Source of the DNA: Xiphophorus maculatus
Lineage: Eukaryota > Chordata > Actinopteri > Cyprinodontiformes > Poeciliidae
Length of the DNA: 64,000 bases
Direction of reading: 5' to 3'
Assembly: GCF_002775205.1 (NCBI RefSeq)
Contig: NC_036457.1
Coordinates: forward strand, 2,455,001-2,519,000
Below, in pieces: positions 1-12,520 of the stretch (positions are counted from its first letter, which is position 1; every line of letters starts with the position of its first letter). Made by a program: the position numbers and the translations under genes. The notes beneath the pieces are model-generated. The model was not told the origin of the DNA. It saw only the letters and a program-made list of their open reading frames with translations, and searched no databases.

Positions 1-193
1 GCTCGTTTTTGTTTCCTTTTCACCATTTCTGCTTTGGCTGCAGTTGGAAGCATTGGAGTCTTTCAGGATGCAGTACTCTCTCTGGGTACTCCATCTTCCA
101 ACGACAGGCCTGCTAATTTGTCTGTTCCAGATGCCAGTAGGAATGATTCTGTGTGTCTCTGTTGCCCTGCAGCAGACTAGCAGCCTGTCTCCA

Positions 194-547
194 CACTGCA
201 AAAACATAAAGTCTTACCAAGTAATTTAAGTCTAGTTTCTAGTGCAAATGTACTTGAAATAAAATCAAACTAACTTATAAGTAACTTTTCACCAAGATAT
301 AGGAGCTTGTTTTAAGTAATTAATGTCTAGTTATTGATGAAAAAGTAACATATACACTGGCAGATTACTTTATTTAAAACATAGGAAAATGTCTTGTTAT
401 AACTTAAATGACCTGCCAGTGGAACTAATACATTTTCACCAATTTTAAAGAATTATGTACTTAAAACAAATAGCTCATTAGTTAAATTTTGTCTTATTTG
501 AAGATATTTGCACTAGAGACTTGGTAAGATTGTGTGTTTTTGCAGTG
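194..547. repeat. Palindromic (fold-back) repeat, family A, copy 1
   Basis: The left end reads cactgcaaaaacataaagtc and the right end is its near reverse complement, ending in tgtttttgcagtg, so the whole unit can fold into a hairpin. Internal motifs such as 'cttaccaagta', 'ctagtgcaaat' and 'aggagcttgttttaagt' recur in further copies at 5,857, 7,185 and 56,491, and in partial copies elsewhere. It looks like a non-autonomous DNA element (MITE). The superfamily is not resolved because target duplications are not clear. Confidence 0.75.
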
Positions 548-841
548 TAGTTAGGCTATCCTGTGTACTGGCATAGACTTAAGCTGCTGGAGGAAATCAT
601 TTCCACTTGTCCTCACTCTTGCCTTATTTGCTGTTGTTTCCACTTTATTTTTGTCTCTGGGTTTTCACTAAATCAAAGCGACACCAGTCTTGGCATTTTG
701 TTCTGCAGTGACACCTTCTTAAAGGGGGTTGTTGGCTGAGCTACTGCTGTCAACAACTTAACGTTATTCTTCTGGAGGCGATACACTTGGCCTTGCCTTT
801 CAGTGTTTAACCTTCTCCTGGTAAAAGCTGTGATTCAGGCT

Positions 842-1500
842 GTTTTCACACCTGATAGTCCAGTTCAATAGGGGGCCAAAATTGCAACATCTTCTCCGTC
901 TTCCAAAGACATGCCTGGTAATTTGTCTCTTTCAGTTGCCCTTAGGAAGGGTCCTGTGTCTGTGTGTTACCAAGTAATTTAGGTCTGGTTGCCACATTTG
1001 TTACGTTTTCAGCTGCTGCAGTTCTCTTTCTCATTTCACTTTGTGAAACGTACCAAACCCTTTGAAAAACTTGTTCCCCTCCTCACCTGTGGGGGCGCTG
1101 CACTAACAACCACAGATGGAAGCAACATCAAAACCTCTAAAGAAGACACTGAGCACAACTTCCTACTTCTCAAAATGTAAACAAAAATGGAGTAGACTCA
1201 GATTTTAGCGCTTTTAGGATTCCTCTTTTGTCTCTGGTAAAAAAAAACCCCATCCATTAAACTTAGACATTTGCTTGGGTTGTATTTACCCAGAATGCCA
1301 TGCGCCTTTTGCTTTTAGCGCAGTCTCTGGTCTGCCTGGCGTTCACATCTGCATCCCTCCGGTTTTTCACAATTCTACGATCATGGAAATTCACTCAAAA
1401 CCAACAGAGTCTCGCACTTTTCCATGCTGCACAATTGGGAAATTATAGCAAATTTTCTGCAAAAATGGTCGAAAACATGGAGTTTCAGTGATGCTAACGT
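842..1500. repeat. Dispersed repeat family B (TTCACACC ends), copy 1
   Basis: It begins ttttcacacctgatagtcc and contains 'cccctcctcacctgtggg', 'ggggcgctgcac', and 'tatttacccagaatgcc'. The same ordered motifs recur at 22,985-23,592, 49,792-50,294 and 59,537-60,430. Full copies end in ggtgtgaatg, complementary to the start, so this is probably a terminal-inverted-repeat DNA element. The right boundary is uncertain in this copy. Confidence 0.65.
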
Positions 1501-2775
1501 CCACCTGCAGGTGGCAGTACTTCCTACTTCTACTACTCTGCTGCTTGTAGCTTTAATAATGTCAATTTATAATCTGTGATAGATATTGCGATTAACAAAA
1601 AATCAAATTTATTATTATATAGAAGCGCAAATATAGGAAAATTACTTTAAAATATTTCTAAATTAGCATCACAAAATAAATTAGAAATCCTGGAAGGACT
1701 GAATAATGTGAAAAGATGTTCAATGTTATTTAATTTTAATAACTTTTTCTTTAAGAAGACGTAACTGGCTCTGGAGAACATTCATGATCTTGACAATGGA
1801 AATGATTTTGAGTTTGATTTAATGTTTTCATCTATATTTTCTAGGTTTTTAACTTTTGTTCTGCTTATTTATTTTGTTCACATTCAGAACATGTGTTGGA
1901 AAACATGAAATTTAATTGTAATAGTAGCCTTGCTTGTCAGTTTATTTATGTTATGGAGATTTTATGAGACATCAGAATGACATTATCTAATCAATGTGTC
2001 GTTATTTCTTATTTCTTCCCACACTTTATAACATAACAGCTAACATGTCAACATCTGTGTCCATTTCTCATAAAACTGTACTTTTCCTGGATCCGTCTAA
2101 CACAAGCATTTTATTTTATTTCGCCTTACGGAGAGCCAAACTAACCAAATGTCAGAATCATTCAGCCTTTTTCAGCGTCAGTAAATCAGACGACAACAGA
2201 AAAACCCGCTGCCAACGCTTACATCAACAACCTCAGTTATGGGAATCATTAAGAAGGTCTTTAAAAGTGTCGATCAGCTTGTCATGGACCAAGCGAACTG
2301 AGAACCACGTCTGCTGGAGGCACAGCTGCGGTTCTTGTTATCCTGCCTCCGGCTGCCAAACTGTCAGCTGGACGGTTAAACAAATCCTGCTGCTGAGCTC
2401 ACACCGACGGAGCTTTGTTTAGATCACACATGATTTCCATTGATTTAAAGTAGACAAGTGAAAACTGTAATGTGGGCTGAACCATGAACAGTGTGGTGGT
2501 TCTTTGCCAAGCTCCAGATTCAAAAGATTCACTTGAGTTTAACGAATCTTTCTGATTCTATGAGGTTCTTTTCAAGTTCAAGGAGAGTTTTAGTATTTGT
2601 GTGCTGCTGCTTCAACAAAACAAAGCAAGAAAACATGTTAAAGATGCATCTGCTTGATTCTGTTGCACATTTTAGCAAAAAAAAAAAAAAATTCTTTGTA
2701 AGTTTCTTGGTGAAGATGAAGGTTAAAGAGTTTGCTTTCTGAAGGAGGGGTTATAAGGAGTAAGCACAGTCAGTA

Positions 2776-3310
2776 GCTGCGTTTCCATTACACATGTGAG
2801 CAAAACTTTACGCTGTCAAAAAAAAACTAAATTTCAAAGTTGTGGTGTTTCCATTAAATAAAAACACAATTAAAATCACACTTTCATAAGTTTGTTCATG
2901 TGATAAGACATTAAAAAACATGTTGCGTCATCATTCTCCAACTACTTCCTGTCATCTTCTTCTTTGTGGTTTCCACCAGTAGTAACAGCCGGTTGCTGAT
3001 CATGTGACTCTAGTGGTATGAAGGAAGTGTTTCTACTGCAGTTTTCCAAAATACACCAATTTCGAAACGGTTAAAAACAATCCAACCTCATCCTAGTGCC
3101 AAAGCTTTTAGTAGAAACACAAGAGTTTTTTTCTAAATTGGTTTCCATTAAGGAATTAATTTTTTTAAATGTCAAATTGTGTAATTATATGGTCAAAGGA
3201 AAAGCAGTTACTGTCCTGCCTGTAATAGAGAGTGGTCAGATTTTATTAGGTTGCAACGGTTTTCCTGGTTTTGTTCTCTCCGCTACGTTTGCTTGTATTT
3301 TTTAAGCTAC
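2776..3310. repeat. Dispersed repeat family C
   Basis: Motifs 'gcgtttccatta', 'gtgtttccattaaataa' and 'actacttcctgtcat' occur in the same order at 16,985-17,245 inside a plasminogen intron. Part of the same family ('ctaggatgaggt' region) appears near 51,690-51,830. No coding capacity is visible. Confidence 0.55.
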
Positions 3311-3560
3311 AATGTTCAACACAGTATTTTTAAAATTCTGAATATTCACTGGTGTGAACTGTATGTGTATGTTTAGCTTAATTTACTCAGTTATAGTTAC
3401 TTTAGTACCATTTGGGAAAAAATGCTTTTAGGAGTACTTTAATTATGCTGTACTTTTTACTTTTGCTTGAGTAATTTTATTATGAAGTAATAAAATCGCT
3501 GCTCTTATGTAAAGAACAAGCTTGTTTTAACCAAAAGGTCACCAGACACACACCTCCAGT

Positions 3561-3578
3561 TTTATTAAAGTTTTTATT
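3561..3578 (-). terminator. Two overlapping-use poly(A) signals for a minus-strand gene
   Basis: On the minus strand AATAAA occurs twice, at 3,573-3,578 and 3,561-3,566, about 110-130 bases after the stop codon at 3,690. This supports the terminal exon call just upstream on that strand. Confidence 0.55.
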
Positions 3579-3689
3579 GAAAATAAACTGATTTTTTTAA
3601 CATTTGGGCTGTTTTTAGAAGCCGTAGAAATCCAAATGTACAAAGAGATGATTCTGAATCTCAAACTTTCCTCTCATGTTGTTGGATTT

Positions 3690-3754
3690 CTACCAGTGGT
3701 CCTCTGATTTGACCCTTTCAACCACAGTCGGCCCCCAGTCCGAGTTAAAAATAC
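3690..3754 (-). CDS. Orphan 3'-terminal coding exon, gene not identified
   Basis: On the minus strand a good acceptor (tttgtttcag) is followed by 65 bases that read, in the second phase, IFNSDWGPTVVERVKSEDHW and then a TAG stop. Two AATAAA signals follow within about 130 bases. That combination looks like a genuine last exon. The 20 residues match no family I can name. The upstream part of the gene should lie at higher coordinates, between here and the plasminogen promoter. The only candidate seen is a CpG-rich patch near 6.6 kb, and no connecting exons could be recognised in between. It could also be a chance open tail. Confidence 0.35.
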
Positions 3755-4071
3755 CTGAAACAAAAGAACCCGGAGCGCTTTAAAGCCCCGTTTTTACTGG
3801 ACTTTGCTTCCTTCTTTTCAACATGGCCGTAGATCAACCGGCCTTCGTTCGCCACCAATCACTCTTCATCCCCTCCTGTCTCCGTCTCTCACACACCTGT
3901 TGCTTCTCCATTAGGAACACACACAGACAGAGAAACCCTGAGGCCCTGCGCTGCTTGCTAACACTCGTTTAGGAAGTGTAGAGGAGGAAGGGCGCCTCCT
4001 CTCAGGTTACCTGTCCAGGTAAGGTGTTTGTTTAGCGTTACCTCCCAGCAGGCCGGCCGGACGTCCAGCCT

Positions 4072-4101
4072 GACACACACACGCGCACACACACACACAT
4101 G
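4072..4101. repeat. CA/GC dinucleotide microsatellite
   Basis: A run of alternating CA with a few CG interruptions. Confidence 0.9.
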
Positions 4102-4329
4102 CACAGCACTCTGAGTGTTGAGGCTTTGTTGACGTTTGAGAGCTGATACCTATTATGGAAACCCTCAAGATCCCCTCCATGTTTTCTCAGTCTTACCAAC
4201 CAGCAACAAAAACAGACTTTATAGTAATTCGTTTAAAACGTACGACTTGAGTCAAATTTTGTTGCAAGGCTGGAAATAAAATGTAATAATAAAAAAGTCC
4301 AGCAGATTATGGGAGATGATTAGGGTCAC

Positions 4330-4690
4330 TGAAAAAAAACTTTAATAATTCTGACTTTAAACTCAGAATTCTGAATTTTTATGCAAAATTCTGACTTCAA
4401 TCTCAGAACTTTGACTCTTTTTTTTTCAGAAAAAATCTGAAAAATCTCAGAATTTAAACTATTTTTCTCAGAATTCTCCCTTTAATTCCAGAATTCTGAA
4501 ATTCACCTAAGAATTATGACTATTTTTTTAAAAGTCTCACTTTGTTCAAAGAATTCTGAATTTAATTTGATTTAATTTAATATCAGAATTGTGACTTTTT
4601 TCCTCAGAATTTTCACTTTGTTGTCAGAATTCAGACCTTTTCACAAAATTCTGACTTTTTTTTAAAGCGGAATCCTGATTTCTTTTTTCA
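4330..4690. repeat. Degenerate tandem repeat based on 'cagaattctga'
   Basis: About 15 imperfect copies of a roughly 20-base unit (cagaattctgactttaatct and variants). AGAATTCT is itself palindromic. Related arrays are at 12,318-12,520 and, in a variant form, 53,100-53,540. Confidence 0.7.
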
Positions 4691-5856
4691 CAAATGTTTC
4701 AAGTCGAAGTTATAGCCAGAAATAATATTTATCTACTTTTTGAGATAAGATGCATCCATTGTTTGTTAGACAGAAACAATTCGTCCCTGCTTCTGAGACC
4801 TTCAGGCGACAGAAAATAGAGATTATTTTTGGAAATATAGTTTTGTGGAGTAGCAGTGACCAATCAGTATCTCACCAGGGTTTCTAACAAAAATAACTAT
4901 CAGTTCAAGAAAACACAAACAAGAAAACTTCAACATAAAGTTGAAATTTTCTTGCAAACTCACACTCATGAAAACACAGCAGGAATTATTTTAATCGACC
5001 CAACAGGTGGATTAAATTACAGAGTCCCAATCAATAGACATACTGTAATATTCCCAGATACAGTTATATTAAACATAATGGCTGTGATTACTTTTTGTAA
5101 TATCTCTGAAGTGAGATAAGCTGTGGTTAAGTTGTAAATTGAATTAAGATGATATTTGTTGTGAGTCGGGTCAATTTAAAGGAACAGAACTGAATTAAAC
5201 TTTGATTATTTGAGCCAAACTGTTACATTACAAGCATAAAATGGAAGTCAGATGGAATTAGATGGTAGATTTATTTAATCATTTAGTTTGTTTTGCCTGT
5301 TGTTTTTCCCAGAGTAAGTGTAGTTTTGACCAGAGCAAACTGAATTATTTGGAATGAAAACAAAAGAAGTCTTGTTTAGAAGTCTAATTAGTTTGTAAGA
5401 ACATGAAGTTTATGTAACTTTTCTTCCCTCTGCGGTTTTAAACTCTTCAGCATTCCTCTGCAGTTTAATGCTCTGCAGGAGGTTTGTGTGGCTCCTCAGA
5501 GCCGTGACAAAACAAACCGAAAGCCCGCTCAAAGAAACCCGACACTTTCTGCAGCAGATGACGAGCAGCGAGTATATTTAGCAGAAAGATTTGTTTCTCT
5601 ATGATGTACATCTTCTTCTTTTAGCTCAGTGTGATGCAAAATACTTCCCTTATTTTCACTCAAAACAGAACTAATGAAGATTTAAACGTTTTTAAAGATT
5701 AAACACGTTTTATACCTGATGTATTTTATTTAAGACGCATATCTTTATGACGTAAAAGAAACATTAAACATTGAAAAATCTGTAAAGCTTAGAAGATGCC
5801 TTATCATTGCTTTAAAGGAGGATTATAAATCTAAAGAATGTCGTGTTACACTTTTT

Positions 5857-6154
5857 CACTCCAAAAACACAAAATCTTACCAAGTATTTTGGTCTCGTTT
5901 CAGTGCAAATATCTTAGTTCACCGGAAATAAGACAAAACTAACTTACAAATATCTTCTCAGCAAGAAATGGGAGCTTGTTTTAAGTCAATAATTCTTCAA
6001 TATCGAAAAACAGTTCAACTAATAGATTATTTCACCTTTAATATAAGAATAATTTGTTGTTAAATAATCTTCCAGTGGAAGTAGTACTTTTTAATTTCAA
6101 GTGTACTAGAAACTAGACCAAAATTACTTGGTAAGATTTTGCGTTTTTGCAGTG
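5857..6154. repeat. Palindromic repeat family A, copy 2
   Basis: Left end cactccaaaaacacaaaatc, right end gattttgcgtttttgcagtg, which are reverse complements with few differences. The inner motifs match copy 1 at 194-547. A partial copy of the right half follows at 6,225-6,400. Confidence 0.8.
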
Positions 6155-6594
6155 AAAAAGTGGAACGAGACATTATTTTTCCATATTATAAGTTATAATT
6201 TGGGAAAAATATTTTGTTCCGCTGGCAGTTTCTTTAACTTGGAAAGTTTTTTTCATTGATATTAAGGAACTATTGACTCAAAACAAGATTTATTTCTCGC
6301 TGAAAAGTTATTTGAAAGTTAGTTTTGTCTTATTTTAAGTGTACTAAGATATTTGGCTATAAACTACACAAAAATACTTGCTAATATTTTTAATAAACCT
6401 AGATATTAGCAGTATTTTAAGTAAAGAATAAAGTGCATTTTTGTAGGTATTATTAAATGAGTGTTAAAGCAGCAGACTGGCCTCCTCCAGCCCTAACATG
6501 AGGCGTGGAGCGGCTGGAAGTGTGGCCTCTGCGGGCTGACTGTGGGAGAACAGGTGGGCATAGTTTCTGTCAGATAGTGAGAGATTGATGGAGT

Positions 6595-6720
6595 GGGTCA
6601 GAGCGCTGACGGCGGGTATTCCCTTACAGTAACGGCTGAGCCGGAGACAGCTGGGCACTGGACCCGATGCGCGCAGCGCAGCGCGGCGTCCACGGCCCGC
6701 CACATGGAGACGCATTGTGC
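6595..6720 (-). promoter_or_regulatory. CpG-rich patch, possible promoter or first exon
   Basis: A locally GC- and CpG-dense segment (gcgcgcagcgcagcgcggcg) in otherwise AT-rich DNA. On the minus strand an ATG at 6,700 opens a frame beginning MWRAVDAALRCAHRV and reaches a GTAAGG donor near 6,625. This is compatible with a first exon, possibly of the gene whose last exon may be at 3,690. No downstream exon confirms it. Confidence 0.25.
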
Positions 6721-7184
6721 TCCTCCTGAAATAACTTCATACGGGACACTAAGATGCAAGCTGGCCGAAAAACAGCGATACATTTAAAATAAATCACAGT
6801 AAAAACAACAACACACCGCTCTGTTAGTAATGTTACTATTATGCGTCCTTGAACAGGTTGGGTTTGTGAGCGATACAAAACATGTTCATTACTTTTTTTT
6901 TTCACGAAATCAATCTTATATGACGAGATTTTAGGGATAATTTTCATGGTCACATGCCTGCAAAAACGTCAGTACAGCAGCCATAGTTTGTCTCTGTCAC
7001 GGTGAAGAAGAATACATTTAGTCAGTGGCGACCCCTAACGTTAGGGAGGATAACTACAGCACACAAAGGTGAAGCGTCTTCAAGACCTTAATGATTCCTG
7101 AAGAAAAACCTACTGTGTGATGTGTTGGTTAAGAACATTTTATAATCTGTTCAATTTAATGGGGAATATTTTATTTTTACCACA

Positions 7185-7521
7185 TACAGCAAAAATACTA
7201 AATATTACCAAGTAATTTTGGTCTAGTGCAAATATTTTAATACACTTAAAATAAGACAAGAAATAATTTCTTGTTTGTAGTCAATAATATCTTAATGTCG
7301 ATGAAAAACCTCTTGTTCTATGTTAGATAATTTTAGTTATAACAAGTCATTTTTCCCATCTCAAAATTTCAATTATACATTTTCATTAATATTAAGGAAT
7401 TATTGACTGAAAACAATTCCTGTCTTATTTGTAAGTTATTTTGTTCTTATTTCAAGTAAACTAAGACATTTTAATTAGAATCTAAAAAAAAAGTACTTGG
7501 TAAGATTTTGTGTTTATAAAA
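7185..7521. repeat. Palindromic repeat family A, copy 3
   Basis: It starts tacagcaaaaatactaaata and ends gtaagattttgtgttt, with the conserved inner motifs of copies 1 and 2. The outermost bases are more diverged. Confidence 0.7.
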
Positions 7522-9465
7522 TGAAAGGTTCATCTTGAGCAAGAACCTGGCGACTGTGGGAAGAAACAACTGCCTTTTAACATGATACTTCCTGCTCCAA
7601 CGGCTGCAGGTCTTTTGTAAGGTGATTCAGTTTGTGTTGTCACAGAATTGATCAAGCCTTCAATCTCACAATTTGGTTTTATGTATTATTCTCTAAGACA
7701 TGTTTGAATAAAATGGAGAAAATTATTCTATGGGATTCCATAGTTGCAAATCCTGAGCAAAAACAAAAGAAATAATAAATGTAAATACTTGCACTGCAAG
7801 TGTTTCAGTGAAAAACATCCAACAATCTTTTTTTTTTTTTAAAGCAATTTCCTCATTTTTCTTTCTCTCAAATATTTTTGCAGAACCAACTAACATGGAC
7901 AAAGACGCTCAGTTTCCTCAAACGCCTCTCTCCAATCTGATGAGTTTGATATGATGAAGCTGTTTGTGCTGAACATTTTTATCCGTCCCTTTCAGGTCTT
8001 TAGCCAAACGTCGAAGGCGGACATGCTAAGCTACGTCTTTACTGTTTTTCTCACTCGCGTGCAAAACCTCTGTGAACTCCCCAAGGCACGCAGAGCGAAA
8101 AATACCGTCACTGTTTGGAGTTTGAGAGGCGAGCAGTGTTTAATCACACATCTTTCAAAACCGCATTGCCACATAATGAGTCCAGTCAAGGGCAAGTCGC
8201 TTTAGCAATGCTTTAATCAAAGTAAAAATGCACTCAATTTAAGGAACAATGTCTGAAAAAAAACATCATTCTGCGCCTGTTTTCCGGGGCCTTCCGTCCG
8301 ACGAGGTTGTCACTGAAGTCTCACAAAGCGCTCATGTTTTGAAAGAGCAATAAATTAGTTTTTTTTTTTTTTCCTGGTCCATAATACAAAACGGCCATGA
8401 TATGTTCGTTGGTCTTGATAAGGACGGTCCGTCGGGAGGAAAAAAAACAATTATGCATCCACATCAGGATAACCGTTTGTAGAATAGGATGTATTAATTT
8501 AGCGTTTGCTCTCATTTATGATGTTATCCAGCTTTAGAAAAGAGGAAAATGTAATTTAATCTTCTTCACACCTTTGATTACACATTTCTTCCATAAAGAG
8601 AAAAGAAATTCACTTCATCTGGACTCTGGAAACATCAAGAAAATGTCTTACAGGTGGCAACACTAAACACACAAACAGCTTTTATCCTGATCCCTAAGAG
8701 ATGTTTTTACATTCAAATCAGTTTAATTAACCAGACCGCAATGGTTTCCTAAAATCCCTGAGTTTATTCTTAGAAATATTAGTAATCTAAAACACTGATT
8801 GCAATAGTAAAAGTTTGAGATTTATTACTGTAGTATAAGTGAACAGATTTTAGCTAATGTAGCAGCTTATTTTACACCTAACTCCAAAAAATAAAACTGT
8901 TTTAGGAGGGAAGATTTGCTGTTGTGTTCATATTAGTAACACAAACTGGTACAGGAGGTTTATTAGATTGTTAATCTGTCTTGTTAAAACCATAAACTTA
9001 AATATATTTTATAGGAATTTCAAATGGTAGCCCACCTTAAGGTGCCACATAATTATGAAATGGAAGAAATTTTATTTTACGAAGAAACATCAAAATGGTC
9101 TGTATTTATCTTCAGCCTTCCTGACATTCACTGCAATTACACTGAAAAAGTAAATGAAGCTCCAACTTATTTGGTCACAAATAATTGAAGTTTGTCAAAC
9201 TTACTTTATTTATGTTTGTTTAACTTAGTTTATTGTTTAGTTGACAATAAACTAAATAAATTAGCTTGGATAAGCCTCATTTGATGACTTGTGCCCAATT
9301 AATTGAATATATTTAAGTTGGATCACCTGTTCTGTTTTTTCAGTGTAGTCTGGTTGTTTATTTAGTCCAGTAGGAAGCTGAACTTCTGCCCAGTATAAAG
9401 TCTTTTACAGCTTCTAACTGGTATTATTTTGTTCCAGTATCATCCTCCGTCCATTTTCCAATCAG

Positions 9466-9560
9466 CTTTGAACTTCCCTGTCCCCACAGCATGATGCTGC
9501 CACCGCAATGTTTTATGATGGTTAAGGTGTTTTCAGAGTGACATGCAGTGTTTTCATGTC
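9466..9560 (-). mobile_element. Tc1-like transposase fragment
   Basis: On the minus strand this reads ...ENTLTIIKHCGGSIMLWGQG, matching the Tc1 transposase block that normally reads VKHGGGSIMLWGCF. Only this piece is left, so it is a dead remnant. Confidence 0.7.
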
Positions 9561-9629
9561 GGTCCAACAGTTTAATTCTGTTTTTATTCAACATTATCAT
9601 CTTTTTCTAAACATTATTTTGAAGTCTTG

Positions 9630-9960
9630 TAGTAAAGTCAAGTTTATTTGTATAACACATTTCAGCCATAAGGTCACAAAAATCACTTTACAGGATAAAA
9701 ACATAACGCAATAAACAAACAAAACATGAGATTACAGTAACAAAGTCAAGAAAATTAAAGAAAGTTGCAATTAAAGCTGGAATTAATATATTTTCCAGTT
9801 ATTATTAATCAAAAGCAGCTCTTAAAAGGTGAGTTTTCACCCTTGACTTAAAGGAAATCAGTGTTTCGACTGTTTTTCAGTTTTCTAGAAGTTTGTTCCA
9901 GGTTATATTAGCATAGAAACTGAATTCTGTTTCTCTGTTTGATTCTGCATCTAAAATGTA
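9630..9960. repeat. Dispersed repeat of interspersed-element type
   Basis: The start 'tcaagtttatttgtataaca' followed by 'catttcagccataaggtcac' and 'aaaggtgagttttcac' resembles a widespread fish interspersed repeat. I cannot assign a family. No coding frame is visible. Confidence 0.45.
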
Positions 9961-12070
9961 ATTTTAGACGAATCACTTTAGTACATTTCTTGCCATTTTT
10001 TAAAACACAGTGTTTATTTCAATTTTTAGAATTTAAAATAAAGATAAGCATAAAAGAGGATGGATTTTGGATTTTATTCCAAACTAATATGTTTTAGAAA
10101 TGTTACTGTGACTTTTACTGTGAATTAAGAGCAAATATTGCAGTAAAAACCTGCATTTGTTACTATATCTGTATTTAAAAACATGAACTGGTTAATTTTA
10201 GTTTTTAGTCAAAGTTATGAAGATCTATTGTGGAAGAGCCAAAGAGCCATTTCCAGACTATAATATAGAAAATCATGAATTACTCAAGAAGGTAAAGTTC
10301 TGTTATCTTTTTAACTTTACGATGCTTTACATCTCAGTTTACCGGCTTTGCACAGTTGTTGTAAGATACTCATGCTTACTTACAACAACCTACAAAGCAG
10401 CTAATGAAATGAATTTAAAAGAAACAGAAAATTTAAGAGTAAGAAAGTGTATTTGGTATGTTTTGTTGTCATTGTTTAGTTCCACAGTTCAAAAGAAAGA
10501 AGCAACCCTGGGCTGCAGCTGCAGGAAGAAGCCCGTCTTTTATTTTTTAAGGAGAGGGCGGCGTTCCTAAATTGAGGTCTGACAGTCGGATATTGATTGA
10601 GCTGAAACCTTGGACGCTGCAGAGCCCATACCTCTCCCTCGGTCTGCTGGATCTAGCATTGTTCTGGAAGAGACTGACCTTCAACTTGACTGATGGATAA
10701 TTTGTTAGCAAAACAATGGCTGAGACCTGAAACTTTCCTGAAGAAAACATGAGTTTTTATTAGATGATCTGCGCTACAATTTAAAAAAAAGAGGGAAGGT
10801 TAAAGGTCGATTCAAGAGATTTAGTTTAAAATATATATTTTAACATTTTTATAGTTATTTTCTTTCCAAATAAGTGAGGAAAGGAAAGAAAATAGTAAAA
10901 GTGTAAAATTTTTGAGCCACGTCTACTGAATCTGCTCTTTAAATCAAAGAAATTTGACAAGTTTTAGGTACTGAACTTAAATTTGTTTGTGAAAGCAGTA
11001 AATTGTGTTTCTCCAAGAGTCGAGAACTTAAAAAAAAACCAGAAGAAAAAGGCGGGAGTGGGAACTATTTCCCAGGATGCCTAGCGGCGGGTTTTTGCAT
11101 CTTTTGTTGTTTTGTTTTGTTTACAGCTTCTGTTTGTTTGTTTTTCGTCTCATGCGACTGAACTTGATATATTTTGCAAAGAAAAATTTACAAAGTTTCA
11201 TTAAAATAGTTCCAGCAAAAAAAGTGATTTTTATAAATTAATGCCAAAAAGCTGAATTTTTATTGAATTTTATACATTAAACATCATTTTCCTTTCACTT
11301 TAACATCATTGTGCTGATCTATTAAAACACATCGTCTATGATTGTAATGTGACAAAATATTTAAGCTTTATTATTGATTTTGGAATTAAATTCTCTTTTC
11401 TTTAATATGTTTTATGTGGACACAGATTAACCTTTAAGCCATTTTGATATTGTTGACATTATGTTTTTCTCTTAATGTTAGTTTAACCCAAACACGTCTG
11501 CAGGTTTTCACTCTTTAATGCGCTGAAGGTTGTTTAACAAGCTAAAGCTGCAACAGCCTGTCCTGTGATTACATTTGCAACTTTCTGCGGTTCTCTTTAC
11601 ACTCCCGCCTCTCTGGTACTTGTACAGGTTTTTCTTTCAGGTTGCAACTGAACAAAGACAAAAATGTGTTTGAATTTTAAATAAAACTCAGACTTTTAAT
11701 TCCTATAAAATGGCTTAACCTTTAAAATAAGGATGAACAAAAGTAAAGGCAGCACCTGATTTAGCTTTGTGGTGCAGATCCTTGGGCCCTCCCACTCCCA
11801 CTCTGAGGCTTTGTGGTTCCCGCTCAGCGCTGCGACCTTCTGAGCAGAAATCAACACATCATCAGAACCGTTTCACTTCCCATCCTTGACTCCACATTTT
11901 TCGACTTCGGCGGTGTTTGTTGTCACTTTCTTTTCACACGCTGATGCTGTGAAGTGTTTTCTCTCTGCATTATTCATGCCTCTCTCTCCCGCTCTCGGCT
12001 CAGGGTGAAGGTGGAGAGACTCCAGGCTTTCATTCAGGGAGCGAAGCGCCTCAAGGTTGCTGCCGACCAA

Positions 12071-12090
12071 CAGCACCCTCTAGAGGCCAG
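12071..12090. promoter_or_regulatory. CTCF-like motif
   Basis: The string agcaccctctagaggccag resembles the vertebrate CTCF core (AGCGCCCTCTAGTGGCC type). This is a single motif match by eye, with no other support. Confidence 0.25.
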
Positions 12091-12131
12091 GAGTGGGAAC
12101 TGCTTTGGAGGAAAGGCTGTGATTGAAAAGA

Positions 12132-12162
<31 letters not shown>
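12132..12162. repeat. (AATC)n microsatellite
   Basis: About eight perfect tandem copies of aatc. Confidence 0.95.
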
Positions 12163-12163
<1 letters not shown>

Positions 12164-12317
12164 CACATCGTTAATACACAGACTAGAAGACATTTTATAA
12201 GAATGTAAAGTGTGACTTTTATTTAAAATTTTCTAACTTTGATAGCTTCAAAGAGGATAAGAAATAAGACAAATTATATTCAGGATATTTATATTACTTT
12301 ACATATGGAAGAGGATT

Positions 12318-12520
12318 AGTTACACTGGAAAAAAACACTTTTTTCTAAAAATTCTGACTTTATCTTAATCTGGCCCTCTTTCCTTCATAATTCAGATTTT
12401 AATCTCAATTCTTTTTTTTCTCACACTTCTGATTTTAATTTCACAATTTTGACTTTAATCTCAGAATTCTGAATTTTTTCCCTCAAAACTTTCACTTTTG
12501 ATCTCGGAAGATTAAAGTCA
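12318..12520. repeat. Degenerate 'tctgactttaatctca' repeats
   Basis: Imperfect repeats of ttctgactttaatctcag, the same unit as at 4,330-4,690. Confidence 0.6.

Larger units (their letters stand above)
1..3560. other. Intergenic, repeat-containing
   Basis: No exon with splice sites and recognisable protein similarity was found. The short open frames here overlap dispersed repeats or have no recognisable content. The stretch holds a palindromic repeat (194-547), a repeat with TTCACACC ends (842-1,500), and a repeat beginning with a GTTTCCATTA motif (2,776-3,310). Near 3,390-3,480 there is a short piece resembling the fish repeat rich in 'ttactcaagtaaaagta'. Confidence 0.6.

Noticed and set aside
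1994-2422. 142-residue open frame on the plus strand
   Set aside because: Low-information composition, no recognisable motif and no splice or poly(A) context.
11873-12208. Overlapping open frames on both strands near 12 kb as a gene
   Set aside because: No recognisable protein, no supporting neighbouring exons; the plus frame runs into the AATC microsatellite.
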